Shown piece after piece: positions 1 to 24,554 of a DNA stretch of 64,000 nucleotides; positions within the stretch are counted from its first letter, which is position 1, and the number at the start of each line of letters is the position of its first letter. The notes below the pieces were generated by a model. The model was not told the origin of the DNA. It ran no database searches and was given only the letters and a program-made list of their open reading frames with translations. The stretch comes from Kitasatospora cineracea (GTDB lineage Bacteria; Actinomycetota; Actinomycetes; Streptomycetales; Streptomycetaceae), in NCBI RefSeq assembly GCF_003751605.1, contig NZ_RJVJ01000002.1:1116001-1180000 (forward strand). Reading direction: 5' to 3'. Made by a program: the position numbers and the translations under genes.

Positions 1-696
1 GAGGACCGCGACCGCCTGGGGGTCGTGGTCGAGCAGCACCGCGACCGGTGCCCGGCCGTGGGCCCGCAGTGCCTCGACCGGGCGCGCCCAGCGGGGCGGG
101 TCGAGGGGAGCGCGCGGTGCGGCCGGTCGCCGCTCCTGCTCGACGCCGATCGCCGGGGCGGTGGAGGGTACCGAACCGGACATCGCCGCGACCCGTGACT
201 TCTGTGCCAGCAGCGCCTCGCAGTGCTGCGCCAACCCGGTCTCCACAGCGGAGATCCAGGTGAGCCCGGCAGCCGCACCCACCGGGGGACGGAACGGGGG
301 CCGGGGAAGCGGCGGCGCGCCGAAGGCGTCCTCGCGCGGTATCCGGCGCAGCGAGCCGGTGGCCAGGTCCAGCCCCCAGACCGGGGGCTGCTCCTCGGAC
401 GAGCATGCGGGCCGGTGGGCCGCCAGCGCGCCGTAGGCGGCGAGAGCCGTGAGGGCGGCGGCGGTGCGATCCTCGCCGGGGTCCTGCCCGCTGCCCGCGG
501 CGGCTGCGCCGAGCACCGCGCCCAACAGGCCGGTGTGGTCCCGGGCCACCCCGTCCGCCCGGGCAAGGAACTGCCCGGCGTCCACCGCCTCCCCGCCGAT
601 GCGCTGCAGGAAGGCTGCCCGCGCCTCCGCCTGGGTGGTCCCCCGCCGGCTGCCGCCGTACGGGTCCGCGGCGGAGGCGTCCGATCGCAGCTCCAT
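1..696 (-). CDS. YcaO-like (SagD-type) protein, N-terminal part, runs off left edge
   Basis: About 232 residues are visible before the window ends. The ATG at 696 follows a strong Shine-Dalgarno (GGAGGAGGGAGG). Three stretches can be laid on the YcaO/SagD fold: a G-G..T..A..SAL.EALERY-like segment (TAAALTALAAYGAL, about residue 85), a W-L-TG-P segment (VWGLDLATGSLRRIP, about residue 112), and a GCAAG.T.EEA...G..EL.ER-like segment (VGAAAGLTWISAVETGLAQH, about residue 145). YcaO proteins use ATP to form azolines, thioamides or amidines in RiPPs. Here the Glu/Arg residues of the ATP site in the last motif look replaced, so activity is doubtful. The reading frame stays open upstream, in frame, into the ddaH stub at 1050. 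The family assignment is an inference from motif spacing. Confidence 0.55.
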   Translation of the reverse strand, partial: MELRSDASAADPYGGSRRGTTQAEARAAFLQRIGGEAVDAGQFLARADGVARDHTGLLGAVLGAAAAGSGQDPGEDRTAAALTALAAYGALAAHRPACSSEEQPPVWGLDLATGSLRRIPREDAFGAPPLPRPPFRPPVGAAAGLTWISAVETGLAQHCEALLAQKSRVAAMSGSVPSTAPAIGVEQERRPAAPRAPLDPPRWARPVEALRAHGRAPVAVLLDHDPQAVAVL

Positions 697-840
697 GGCC
701 CTCCCTCCTCCGGGCTCCCGCTGTCGGTGAGCCTCTCGGTCCATGGAATACGGACTGGATATCCGCCGGATCATCCCGCGATATAAGCCGCTCCCCGGGA
801 GCTGTCCCGGATGACGAGGGTGCAGCACTTCGCGCCGCCA

Positions 841-1050
841 CCGTCCTTCAGCGGAGAAGGCTTCCGGGTCGTACATGATCTCGTCGCCGTCGAGCACGGT
901 CAGGACCGTGTCGAGGTGGTAGAACCGCGGGTCCACGAGTTCCGGACTGATCACCGGGCGCCCGAAGAACTCCTGCGCCTCCGCGTAGGCGGAGCGGCAC
1001 ATCAGGTACCGGCGGGGGCGGGCGGTGCGGACCCGCGGGAAATCATTCAT
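841..1050 (-). pseudogene. ddaH remnant (dimethylarginine dimethylaminohydrolase), internally deleted
   Basis: The frame from ATG 1050 begins like the amidinotransferase/DDAH family (RPRRYLMC). It then jumps directly to the family's distal block (AEAQEFFGRPVISPELVDP, then FYHLDTVLTVLDGDEIMYDP). In intact enzymes these two blocks are separated by more than 100 residues, so the middle of the gene is gone. The catalytic C-terminal part after AFSAEG is also missing. The frame stays open into the YcaO-like gene, which has its own Shine-Dalgarno and start at 696. It is not expected to be functional. In my recollection, intact ddaH in streptomycetes sits near an Lrp/AsnC regulator, and an lrp stub is found at the other end of the NRPS cluster. 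Confidence 0.75.
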
Positions 1051-1630
1051 GGCAGGGTTCCTTCGACGGGATGCGGCAGACGGCACGGTGCGCGGACGGC
1101 ATGGTGCGGAGGCGTCACCCGGTCCTGACGCACGGGCCCCGGACAGGTGAGGTGAGGTGGCGTCCTCGGCATCGGCAGCCGGGCCGCTCACGGAGGTCGC
1201 CGATCGAGGGTCGACCGGCTCGGGGCCGGCCGCAGGGGGACGCCGAGAATGTGTGTCGGCGCGGAATCACACGCATTTGCCGGGGCGTCGGCGAAACCGC
1301 CCGGGCCGGGAAGCGGGATCCGAGTACTCGGAATCCTCGGGCGCATCAGCGGCCCGATCATGGCACATCCGGGTGCCTGCGGGTGGGCCCGGTATCCGCC
1401 TTTCTTCCTGGTTGTGATGTTCCCGTGGAGGTTGCCGGTGCACTACATTGTCAGGGTTGGGGGGGTGTCCAACGGACTGCGCTACAGCTCAAGTGGCTTG
1501 CCATGCAATCGATTCGGGCCGCAGAGGACCCTCTTCTGACGGCCCCTTCGATCAGCTGCGATCCGCGTCCCGACGCCACCGTTCCCGCAGGCGTCCAGGT
1601 CACGTGGTCCAAGTCGGTGGGGAAGGGAAC
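1051..1630. other. Intergenic region between divergent ddaH stub and SARP gene
   Basis: 580 bases with no convincing gene. Open frames here have poor codon bias. It should hold the promoters of the leftward YcaO-like gene and of the SARP regulator. I see no clear SARP-type direct repeats or terminator. Confidence 0.5.
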
Positions 1631-4600
1631 ATGGTGGAGGACATCAGATTCTCCGTGCTCGGGCCCGTGCGCATGCATCGGGGCGAGACCGTTCTCCCGT
1701 CCCGGTCGCCACAGCTGCAGGCTCTTCTGGTGGCCCTGCTGCTCCGTCCCGGACGATCGGCCTCGGCGCATGAATTGATCACGGCGATCTGGGGCGAATC
1801 CTCCCCGGATTCCGCTCTGTCGAGCCTGCGCACGTACGCGTGGCGCCTGCGCCAGGCCCTGGAGGTCGACCGTACCGACCCCAAGTTACTCATTTCCCTG
1901 CACGACGGATACCAGTTGATGGTTGCTCCGGACTCGGTGGACGCGAACTGCGCGGACAAGCTGGCCGCCGACGCCGCACGTGCCCGTTCACAGGGCCGGG
2001 ACGACGACTGCAGCCGACTGCTGGACGAGGCCCTGGGACTGTGGCAGGGCGAACCCTTGTCGGGTGTTCCGGGACCCTACGCGGACCAGCAGCGTTCACG
2101 GCTCAACGAACTCCGGCGGGGTCTGCTGGAAGAGCGTTTCGGCCACAATCTCCGATTGGGGCGGAACTCGGCCGTCATACCCGAGCTCACCGCGTTCATA
2201 GCCGAAAACCCGCTGCAGGAAAGGCCCTACGGGTTCCTGATGCGGGCGCTGTACGCCTCCGGCCGCCAGGCCGACGCGCTGGCGGTGTTCGCCCGGGCCC
2301 GGCACGTCCTGGCCGAGGAACTGGGCGTCGATCCCGGGCCGGAATTGACCGCACTCCATGCCCGCGTCCTGGCCGGCGACCCACTGCTCAGCGCTGCCGC
2401 GCACAGGCAGGGGCAGCAGCAGGCCCAGCAGGAGCCGGAGCCGGTCCCCGCACCGCGGGCGGCCCGGCCGGACGAGGTGTCCGCACCGGTCGGAACGGAC
2501 GCGGAGGATGCGCCCGGGAGCGGCGGCAGCCCCCACCTGGTCTCCCGACCCGCCCAACTTCCGGCGGACACGGCTGATTTCACCGGGCGCACAGCCGAGG
2601 TGACCGACCTGTGCCGGGTACTCACCAGCACCACCAGGACGTCGCTGCCCGTGGTGTCCGTCGCGGGCATGGGCGGCATCGGGAAGACCACGCTGGCGCT
2701 GCGGGTCGCCCATCTGGCCAAGCCCCGGTTCACCGATGGACAGCTGTACGCCGACCTGGGCGGCAACGGGCTGGAGCCCGCCGAGCCGGGGACGGTCCTG
2801 GGCAGCCTGCTGACGACGCTGGGGGTTCCGGGGCACGCCCTCCCCAACGCGACCGAGGACCGCGCGCGCCTCTTCCGCTCCGTGCTCGACGGGCGGCGCA
2901 TCCTGCTCCTGCTCGACAACGCCCGGGATCCGGCACAGGTCAGACCGCTGTTACCGGGCTCGGCCGACTGTGCGGTGATCGTCACCAGCCGAGCCCGACT
3001 CACCGGGCTGCCCACCTCCGCCCAGGCCGATCTGAACGTCTTCACGACCGACGAGGCCACCGGCCTGCTGCGCTCGATCGTCGGCGAGGAGCGCATCACC
3101 GACGAGCATGCCGCCACCGAACTGGTGACGGCCTGCGGGCATCTTCCGCTGGCCGTCCGGATCGTGGCCGCGCGACTGGCCGCCCGCCCGCAGTGGCAGG
3201 TCGAGACGATGACCCGCCGGCTTGCCGACCAACGCCGTCGCATCGGTGAACTGCGGGCCGGGGACCTGGCGGTGGCCGCGGCCTTCGAACTCGGCTACCG
3301 CCAACTGACGGCCGATCAGGCCAGGGCGTTCCGGCTGCTCGCGCCCGCGACCCGGACCGGTATCGGACTGGCTGCCGCCGCCGCGGCCCTCGATCTCGCC
3401 GAGGAGGATGCCGAGGACCTGCTGGAAGCACTGGTGGACGCCGCCATGCTGGAGGCGCCCCTGCCCGGCCGGTACCGGTTCCACGATCTGGTCCGCGCCT
3501 TCGCGCTGCAGCTCCCGGCTCCCCCGCCCTCCGAGGACGACGACGAGCGCGGTGCGGCGCTGAGCCGGATGCTCGACCACCTGCTCGCCGGAGGATCCAC
3601 CGCCTTCCGGCACATGGTTCCGGGCGACCCGGTCGGCGTCTTCCTGGTCCGCAGCCCCGCCGCGGGTCCGCAGCTCGACTCGCTGGCGGAGGCACGGGCC
3701 TGGGTGGCCACCGAGTTCGACTGCATCACCAATGCGGTGACCCTGGCCGCCCAGAGCCCGTCCGGGCCCGAAGGCCGGCTGCTGCGCACGGCGACCGACC
3801 TGCTGGTCGCCCTGAGTCCGTACGGCAAGGGCATTCCCTACGGCCAACTGGCCGAGGCCGCCCGGACGGTGGCGGAGACGGCGGCCCTGCGGGGCGACGA
3901 CCGCGCGGAAGGCCGGGCCCGCTTCGTCTGCGGCAACGCCGCTCTGCAGAACATTCAGCTGGCGGAGGCCGACCTGCACATCCGGCTGGCGACCGAGGCC
4001 TGCCTACGCGCGGACGACCGGGTCATCCTCCAGCAGACCCTCAACGACCAGGGTCTGATCGCCCAGTTCCAGCAGAACTACGCCGACGCTGTCCGCTTCT
4101 ACGACCGGGGGACGCTGCTCGCCCGGGAGTTGGGACACCACTCCGGCGAACTGGCGACCATCCTCAACGCCGCGCAGGCCCGCCTTCGCAGCGGAAGGGC
4201 CGAGGAGGCACTGCAGGCCTGCGACGAAGCCCTGGTCGCCCTGCGCGCGGTGGCGGACCGGAACGGAATCGCCTACGCCCACTACGTCCGCGGTCTGGCC
4301 CTGCACGAGTTGGAGCGCTACGACGGCGCCGCCGCGAGTTACCTGAGCTGTCTGGCGCTCTGCGAGGCCGAGGGCATCCGGGGCCGGGAAGCGCAGGCGC
4401 GGCTCCGCCTCGCGGACACCTTGCGGGTGACGGGCGAGTCCGTCGAGGCGCTGTCCCAGGCCCAGCAGGCGCTGGCCCTCTGCGAGGAGCTGGGCGCGGA
4501 ACGCGACCGCGGGCACGCGCTGGTCGTGCTCAGCCATGTCCTCGCCGACCTGGGCGAGCTCCGGTCCGCACTGGCCCGGGCCGTGCAGGCACACGCCGTG

Positions 4601-4687
4601 TTCACCGGGCTGGGGCTCCCGGACGCCGTTCGGGCGGGAGCCCTCGTCGCCGACCTCGAACTGGCTCAGGGGCCGGCGAACGACTGA
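1631..4687 (+). CDS. AfsR-type SARP transcriptional regulator
   Basis: 1,018 residues. The order is: N-terminal winged-helix DNA-binding domain (starts MVEDIRFSVLGPV, about 1-95), bacterial transcriptional activator domain (BTAD, about 100-250), NB-ARC ATPase with P-loop GMGGIGKTT near residue 343, and C-terminal TPR-like helices from about residue 750. ATG 1631 follows GGGAAGGGAAC and gives the usual SARP N-terminus; the frame is open to 1448 but that extension is not family-like. SARPs activate antibiotic clusters, and this is the likely pathway-specific activator of the NRPS genes downstream. Two in-frame TTA codons (1886-1888 and 2951-2953) imply dependence on the bldA leucyl-tRNA in a streptomycete. 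Confidence 0.93.
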   Translation: MVEDIRFSVLGPVRMHRGETVLPSRSPQLQALLVALLLRPGRSASAHELITAIWGESSPDSALSSLRTYAWRLRQALEVDRTDPKLLISLHDGYQLMVAPDSVDANCADKLAADAARARSQGRDDDCSRLLDEALGLWQGEPLSGVPGPYADQQRSRLNELRRGLLEERFGHNLRLGRNSAVIPELTAFIAENPLQERPYGFLMRALYASGRQADALAVFARARHVLAEELGVDPGPELTALHARVLAGDPLLSAAAHRQGQQQAQQEPEPVPAPRAARPDEVSAPVGTDAEDAPGSGGSPHLVSRPAQLPADTADFTGRTAEVTDLCRVLTSTTRTSLPVVSVAGMGGIGKTTLALRVAHLAKPRFTDGQLYADLGGNGLEPAEPGTVLGSLLTTLGVPGHALPNATEDRARLFRSVLDGRRILLLLDNARDPAQVRPLLPGSADCAVIVTSRARLTGLPTSAQADLNVFTTDEATGLLRSIVGEERITDEHAATELVTACGHLPLAVRIVAARLAARPQWQVETMTRRLADQRRRIGELRAGDLAVAAAFELGYRQLTADQARAFRLLAPATRTGIGLAAAAAALDLAEEDAEDLLEALVDAAMLEAPLPGRYRFHDLVRAFALQLPAPPPSEDDDERGAALSRMLDHLLAGGSTAFRHMVPGDPVGVFLVRSPAAGPQLDSLAEARAWVATEFDCITNAVTLAAQSPSGPEGRLLRTATDLLVALSPYGKGIPYGQLAEAARTVAETAALRGDDRAEGRARFVCGNAALQNIQLAEADLHIRLATEACLRADDRVILQQTLNDQGLIAQFQQNYADAVRFYDRGTLLARELGHHSGELATILNAAQARLRSGRAEEALQACDEALVALRAVADRNGIAYAHYVRGLALHELERYDGAAASYLSCLALCEAEGIRGREAQARLRLADTLRVTGESVEALSQAQQALALCEELGAERDRGHALVVLSHVLADLGELRSALARAVQAHAVFTGLGLPDAVRAGALVADLELAQGPAND

Positions 4688-4721
4688 ATCACCGGGTACC
4701 GCCGCGGTACCCGTGCCGGCC

Positions 4722-4946
4722 TCAGCCCGTGCTGTTCCACTCGCCGGCCGGCGCCGGGGTCGGACTGGAGACCGGCGCCGGGGTCGGGATCGACCCGTCG
4801 GCCTGCACGGTCACCGACCGGCCCGACATCGGGGCGCCGGGGTGAACCGGGGCCGCCGAGACCGCGAGGGCCAGGGCGGACGCGCATCCGGCCGCGGCCA
4901 CGGCCGCACCGACACGCAGCGCCAGTGACTGTATCGATCGCTTCAT
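4722..4946 (-). CDS. Small exported protein, unknown function
   Basis: 74 residues, on the strand opposite to its neighbours. The N-terminus has a Sec-type signal peptide: basic start (MKRS, later R), then an Ala/Leu/Val-rich core (residues 12-30) ending at VSAAP. The mature part is short and Pro/Thr/Ser-rich, with a repeated TPAP motif, and has no recognisable domain. The GC-rich DNA gives alternative overlapping frames, but this one alone has a coherent signal peptide. The Shine-Dalgarno is weak. It may be a secreted peptide of the cluster or unrelated. No function is assigned. Confidence 0.45.
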   Translation of the reverse strand: MKRSIQSLALRVGAAVAAAGCASALALAVSAAPVHPGAPMSGRSVTVQADGSIPTPAPVSSPTPAPAGEWNSTG

Positions 4947-5268
4947 CGGAGTGTCCGTTCACTCGGGGGGCTGGGTTCGAGCAACAGTCTTCTCGCGCTC
5001 GATCTCACGCTGATACACGCCCGATCGCCGACCCCTCTCCCGCTCCGATCGGCCCGCCCGGGGCTCCGCGATCCGGCGTATATCGGCGCTGTGGAACATC
5101 GTCGTCATGACGGACCGGGCCGGCGGCCGCAGGGCCCCGGCCGGGATGCGGCGATCGGGCAGGGGTGTACGGCACCTCGACCGACATCAGCGGCCCCACC
5201 CGAGCACCTGCCGCCTCCCGGGCCGTCTTCACCGCACCCGCCTGCTCCTGGGAGAGGAACGAAACGCC
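4947..5268. other. Divergent intergenic region before mbtH
   Basis: About 320 bases between the leftward small exported protein and mbtH. No convincing gene; the frame open from 5107 into mbtH is a read-through with non-coding composition. It probably carries the promoter of the biosynthetic operon, since mbtH and everything to the MFS gene have no larger gap. Confidence 0.4.
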
Positions 5269-5460
5269 ATGACCGACGTGACCGAGGACCTGCAGACCTA
5301 CCTGGTGGTCGTCAACCACGAGGAGCAGTACTCCGTGTGGCGCTCCGACCGTGAGCTGCCCAACGGCTGGAACGCCGTCGGATCGCCGGCCGGCCGGGCC
5401 GAGTGCCTCGCCCGCATCGAGGAGCTGTGGACGGACATGCGTCCGCTCAGCGTCCGCTGA
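5269..5460 (+). CDS. mbtH: MbtH family protein
   Basis: 63 residues. It shows the MbtH signature: N-H-E-x-Q-Y-S-V-W near the start, then NGW, G, and C-L..I...W.DMRP at the end. MbtH proteins bind NRPS adenylation domains and are often needed for their folding and activity. ATG 5269 follows GGGAGAGGAAC; longer in-frame starts give a non-homologous extension. It lies 117 bases before the first NRPS gene, as is common for actinobacterial NRPS operons. Confidence 0.96.
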   Translation: MTDVTEDLQTYLVVVNHEEQYSVWRSDRELPNGWNAVGSPAGRAECLARIEELWTDMRPLSVR

Positions 5461-5577
5461 CCCGATCACCGCTCAGCACGATCCGCGCACAGCACCCGGG
5501 CCGGGCCGCTCAGATCGGCGGCCCCGGCCCGGGTGATCGGAGAAAGCCCTCGGCCCTGTCGACGTTCGGAAGGTGAC

Positions 5578-8500
5578 ATGCCTGCATCAAGCTTGGAGTC
5601 GGACAGCTCCATGGACGAATTCCCCCGCACTGCCCGCACTCCGTACGCGTTCGACCTCCTGGCCCTCGCGCAGGGAACCACCGTCCCCCGTACGCCGACC
5701 ACCCTCGTGGCCATGTTCGAGGACCAGGCCGCCCGCACCCCGCACGCCCCGGCCGCGGTCTGCGGAACGACCACCAGCTCGTACGCGGAGCTCAACGCCC
5801 GGGCGAACCGGCTCGCCCGGCTGCTGGCCGCCCGCGGCATCGGCCCCGAGGACCGGGTCGCGGTGCTGCTGCCCCGCAACCACGACCTGCTCACCGCACT
5901 GCTGGCCGTCCTCAAGTGCGGTGCGGCCTACGTCCCGCTCGACCCCGGACACATGGGCCGGCGGATCGGCCTGATCCTCGACGACACCCGGCCGGCCTGC
6001 CTGATCACCGACACCAGGACGTCCCCGCACCTCACCCGGGACCTGCCGGTCCTCCAGCTGGACACCCCCGAGCACCGCGCGGCATGCGCCGACCGGTCGC
6101 CCGACGACCTCACCGACACCGACCGGGTCGCGCCACTGTCCCCGCAGCATCCGGCCTACCTCGTCTACACCTCCGGCTCGACCGGAACGCCCAAGGGCGT
6201 GGTCGTCGAGCACCACGCCGCGGCCGCCTACCTCCAGTGGACCGTCCACCTCAACCAGGACCTCTCCGGGAGTGTGCCGTTCCACGGCTCGGTCTCCTTC
6301 GACGGCACCGCGACCGCCCTCTTCGGGCCCCTGGTCTCCGGCGGGCTGATCATCCTCGCCGACCTGGACGACGACCCGCAGACCCGTGCCAACCTGCTGG
6401 ACCACCCGGCGTCCTTCCTCAAGGGCACACCCAGCCTCCTCCCCCGACTGATGGACCTCGGAAGCGAGTTCGCACCGAGCGGGGTGCTCATGCTCGGTGG
6501 CGAGCAGCTGACCGGCCAGGCCCTGGCCGGCTGGCGGTCCCGGTACCCCGGCACAGCCGTGGTCAACAGCTACGGCCCCAGCGAGGTGGTGGTCGCCTGC
6601 ACGCAGTACCGGGTGGAGCCCGGCAGCCCGCTGCCGGCCGGCCCGCTCCCGATCGGGCGCCCGGCCTGGAACACCAGCATCCACCTGCTGGACGGCGACC
6701 TGCGACCCGTCGAGCCGGGCGCGGTGGGCGAACTCCACGTCGGCGGGCCCGGCCTGGCCCGCGGGTACTGGAACCGCCCCGGCCCCACGGCCGCCGCCTT
6801 CCTCCCGGACCCGGACGGAGCCCCCGGGGCACGGATGTACCGCACCGGTGACCTCGCCCGCTGGAACGCCGACGGCCAGCTGGAGTTCCTGGCCCGCGCG
6901 GACGGGCAGCTCAACCTGCGCGGGTACCGCATCGAACCGGGCGAGGTGGAGGCGGCCCTGCGCCGTGAGCCGGCGGTCGCCCAGGCCGTCGTGACGGTCC
7001 GCGAGGACCGCGAGGGCGACCGGCGTCTCGTCGGCTACGTGGTCGCGGAGCACGACGCGCACCTCGACACGGCGGCACTGTGCGAACTCGTCGGCACCCT
7101 GCTCCCCCCCTACATGGTCCCCAGCACCGTCGTCGTGCTCGACCGACTGCCCCTGAACAGCAGCGGCAAGATCGACCGCGGCGCGCTGCCGGCCCCCGAA
7201 TACCGGACCACCGGCAGCGGGGGTGACGTCCGCACCCCGGTCCAGGAAGTCCTGTGCCATCTCTACGCCGATGTGCTCGGCGTCACCGAGGTCGGCCTCG
7301 ACGACGACTTCTTCCACCTCGGCGGCCACTCCCTGCTCGCGTTCGGACTCATCGGCCTGGTGCGCTCCACCCTCCACGCGGAACTCGACCTGCGGACGCT
7401 CACCGACGCCCCCACGGTGCGCGTGCTGGCGCCGCGGCTACTGCGGGGCACCCGGCCCCGGCCGACGCTCGCCGCCGCGCCGCGCCCTGCCGTGCTCCCC
7501 CTGTCCCCCGCCCAGCAACGGCTCTGGTTCCTCGACCAGTTGGAGGGACCCAGCGCGGTGTACAACCTGCCGTTCCAGCTGTCCCTGCCGGGTCCCGCGG
7601 ACCCCGCCGTGCTGCGGCGGGCGCTCCAGGACGTGACCTGCCGGCACGAGAGCCTGCGCACGGTGTTCCCGCCCGGACCCGACGGAGGCCGGCCCCGCCA
7701 GTGCGTGCTGCCCGGGTCCACCGTCCCCGCGCTCTCGGTGGTGACGGACGGCGGCCTGGCCGCCGCGCTGGACGAGGCATCGGCCCACGTGTTCGACCTG
7801 GCCGCCGAGCCGCCGCTGCACACCTGGATGTTCCCGTCCGACGAACCGGACACCACGACCGTCCTGCTGCTCGCGCACCACATCGCGGTCGACGGCTGGT
7901 CGAAGGCACCCCTGGCACGTGACCTCATGACCGCCTACCGGGCCCGCAGCCAGGGACTCGTCCCGCAGTTCGACGTCCTTCCGGTGCAGTACGCGGACTA
8001 CACCCTGTGGCAGCGGGAGCTCCTGGGCGACCCCTCGGACCCGGCCGGCCTGCGCTCCGAGCAGGCCGACTACTGGCGCGCCGCCCTGGACGGGATACCC
8101 GGCGCCATCGACCTGCCCACCGACCACGCCCGGCCACCGGTGCCGGGCCACTCCGGCGGCCGCGCCACCCTGACGATCGACCCGCACCTGCACGCCCGGA
8201 CGGCGGAGTTCGCCCGCACCCACCGGGCCACGACGTTCATGGTGCTGCACGCGCTCGTCGCCGCACTGCTGACCAGGCTCGGGGCCGGCACCGACATCCC
8301 CATCGGCACACCTGTCGCCGGCCGCACCGAGGAGGGCCTCGCCGACCTGGTCGGCTGCTTCGTCAACACCCTCGTGCTCCGCACCGACACCCAGGGCGAC
8401 CCGAGTTTCACCGAGCTCCTGCACCGGGTGCGGGAGACCGACCTGGCCGCCTACTCGCACCAGGACCTCCCGTTCGAAGAGGTCGTCGAGGCCGTCAATC

Positions 8501-10682
8501 CGGACCGCTCACCGGCGCACCACCCGCTGTTCCAGATCATGCTGGCCTTCAACAACACCGACACCGCGGCCACCCCGGACCGGGACCGCGACACGGTGCC
8601 GTTGGACCTCCGCGGCGCGATGTTCGATCTCACCTTCTCCCTGAGTGAGCACTTCTCGGCGACCGGCGCACCGGAAGGCCTGTCCGGCGTCCTGCAGTAC
8701 TCCACCGACCTCTTCGACCGGGACACGGCCGAGCTCATCGGCGCCCGACTGCCACGACTGCTGGGCTCGGCGCTGGACAGCCCCGACTCGCCGGTCAGCG
8801 ACCTCGACATCTTCGTCCCCGGCGAGCTCGCGGTGCTGCACGACCTCCCCGGGAAGGCCGACTTCGACGGCGCCGGCGACGGGCCGCGGTCGGTGCTGGA
8901 GGGGTTCGCGGCGCAGGTCGCACGCGATCCGGACGCGGAGGCCGTGGTCTGCGGAGAGCAGCGGCTCAGCTACCGGGAACTGGCCGACCGGTCCGACGCA
9001 CTGGCCGAGGCACTGCTCACTGCCGGGGTCGGCCCCGAGTCCCGGGTCGGCGTCTGCCTGGAGCGCAGCCAGTGGCTGCCCGTCGCACTGCTGGGCATCT
9101 GGAAGGCCGGTGGCGCGTACGTCCCGCTCGACCCCGAGTACCCGCACGCCCGTCTCACCCACATGGCCCGGGACGCGGCCCTCAGCTGCATCGTCACCCA
9201 GCACGAGCTGGCCGACCTGGCCGCCTCACTGCACACCGCACCGGTCCTGGTCGAAGACCTCCCCCGCACGGCGTCCCGCAGGACCGACCCGCACCTGCCG
9301 GCCGGGAACGCGCTCGCCTACGTGATCTACACCTCCGGCTCGACCGGCCGGCCCAAGGGCGTCGGCATCGACCACGGCAGCCTGATCCGGTTCTTCGCGG
9401 GCATGGAGCAGTCCTGCCCGTTGGGCCGGAACGACACCATCGCCGCGCTCACCAGCATCTGCTTCGACATCTCGACCGTCGAACTGCTGCTGCCGCTCGT
9501 CCTCGGCAGCCGCATCGTCGTGATGACGAAAGAACAATCCCTGGACGCCCGTGAGCTTGCCGACCGCGTGCGGGAGCACGGTGTCACCGTCCTGCAGGCC
9601 ACGCCCACGTCCTGGCGCATGCTGATCGAGGCGGGCGGCGACTGGGGGAAGCTGACCCACGCGATGTCCGGCGGTGAGCCCCTCACCACCGAGCTGGCCG
9701 CGGGGCTCCTCGAACGCGGTCTGCGGGTCTGGAACCTGTACGGACCCACCGAGGCCACCGTCTGGTCCTCGCTCGCGGAGATCACGGCAGCGGCTGATGC
9801 CGCGACGGTGGGCCGCACGATCGGCGGGGCGCGCCACTACGTCCTCGACCCGCACGGCCGACCGGTACCGGTCGGTGTGACGGGCGAGCTCCACATCGGC
9901 GGCGGCATCGTCGCCCGCGGCTACCTGGGCCGCCCGGCCCAGAGCGCGGACCGCTTCGTCCCCGACCCGCTGGGGCCCCCGGGATCCCGGATGTACCGCA
10001 CCGGTGACCGGGTCCGCTGGCTCGCCGACGGCAATCTGCAGTGCCTCGGCCGCCTCGACAGCCAGGTCAAGATCCGGGGCTTCAGGATCGAACCGGGTGA
10101 GATCGAATCGGTGCTCGGCAGCTGTCCCGGCGTCGACTTCGCCGCGGTGGTGGCGCGGCCGGACCCGGCCGGCGGGCAGCGCCTGATCGGATACGTCCTG
10201 CCCCGATCGCCCGGCTCGGTGACCCCGGCGGAGCTGCGCGCCTGGTGCGGGCGCCAACTGCCGGCCCACATGGTGCCCGCGCGCCTGTTGCTGATCGACT
10301 CCGTCCCGCGGACACCCGGCGGAAAGCTGGACCGCCAGGGGTTCCCCGACCCGGACAGCGCTCCCGAGGGCCCGGATGCCGGGCACGAACCTCCGACGAA
10401 CGAGGTCGAACGGACCCTCGCCGACATCTGGGCCCGCCTGCTCGGGCTGCGGAACCCCGGCATCCGGGACGACTTCTTCGAGAGCGGCGGGCACTCGCTC
10501 CTCGCCACCCGGCTGATCTCCCGGATCCGGGTGGAGTTCCAGGTCGACTTCCCGCTGCGGGAGTTCTTCCGGGCTCCCACGATCGCCGGTCTGGCCACAG
10601 CGGTCGAGGACCTCATCACCGCTCAGATGTCCGACCTGACCGAGGAAGAACTCCGAGACATGCTCGCCGAAATGGATGCGTC

Positions 10683-10686
<4 letters not shown>
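5578..10686 (+). CDS. NRPS, loading module plus one elongation module (A-T-C-A-T)
   Basis: 1,702 residues. A1 spans about 35-550 ([11 protein letters not shown] near 197). T1 has its serine near 584 (LGGHSL). C2 spans about 640-1080 with active-site HHIAVDGW near 767. A2 spans about 1105-1590 ([11 protein letters not shown] near 1250). T2 has its serine near 1639 (SGGHSL). There is no N-terminal condensation domain, so this enzyme should start the peptide. Reading the ten-residue codes by alignment to GrsA gives A1 = D-G-T-K-M-G-S-V-A-K (not assignable; K278 is seen in Asp/Asn codes) and A2 = D-I-V-Q-M-G-L-V-W-K (close to the known Gly code DILQLGLIWK). ATG 5578 has GGAAGGTGAC upstream. The stop overlaps the next GTG start. 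Confidence 0.95.
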
Positions 10687-17183
<6,497 letters not shown>

Positions 17184-17204
17184 CCAGCCGAACGAGGATC
17201 TGAC

Positions 17205-24547
<7,343 letters not shown>

Positions 24548-24554
<7 letters not shown>

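Noticed and set aside
1448-1630. N-terminal extension of the SARP gene from 1448
   Set aside because: No homology and no Shine-Dalgarno; ATG 1631 gives the exact family N-terminus with a good ribosome site.
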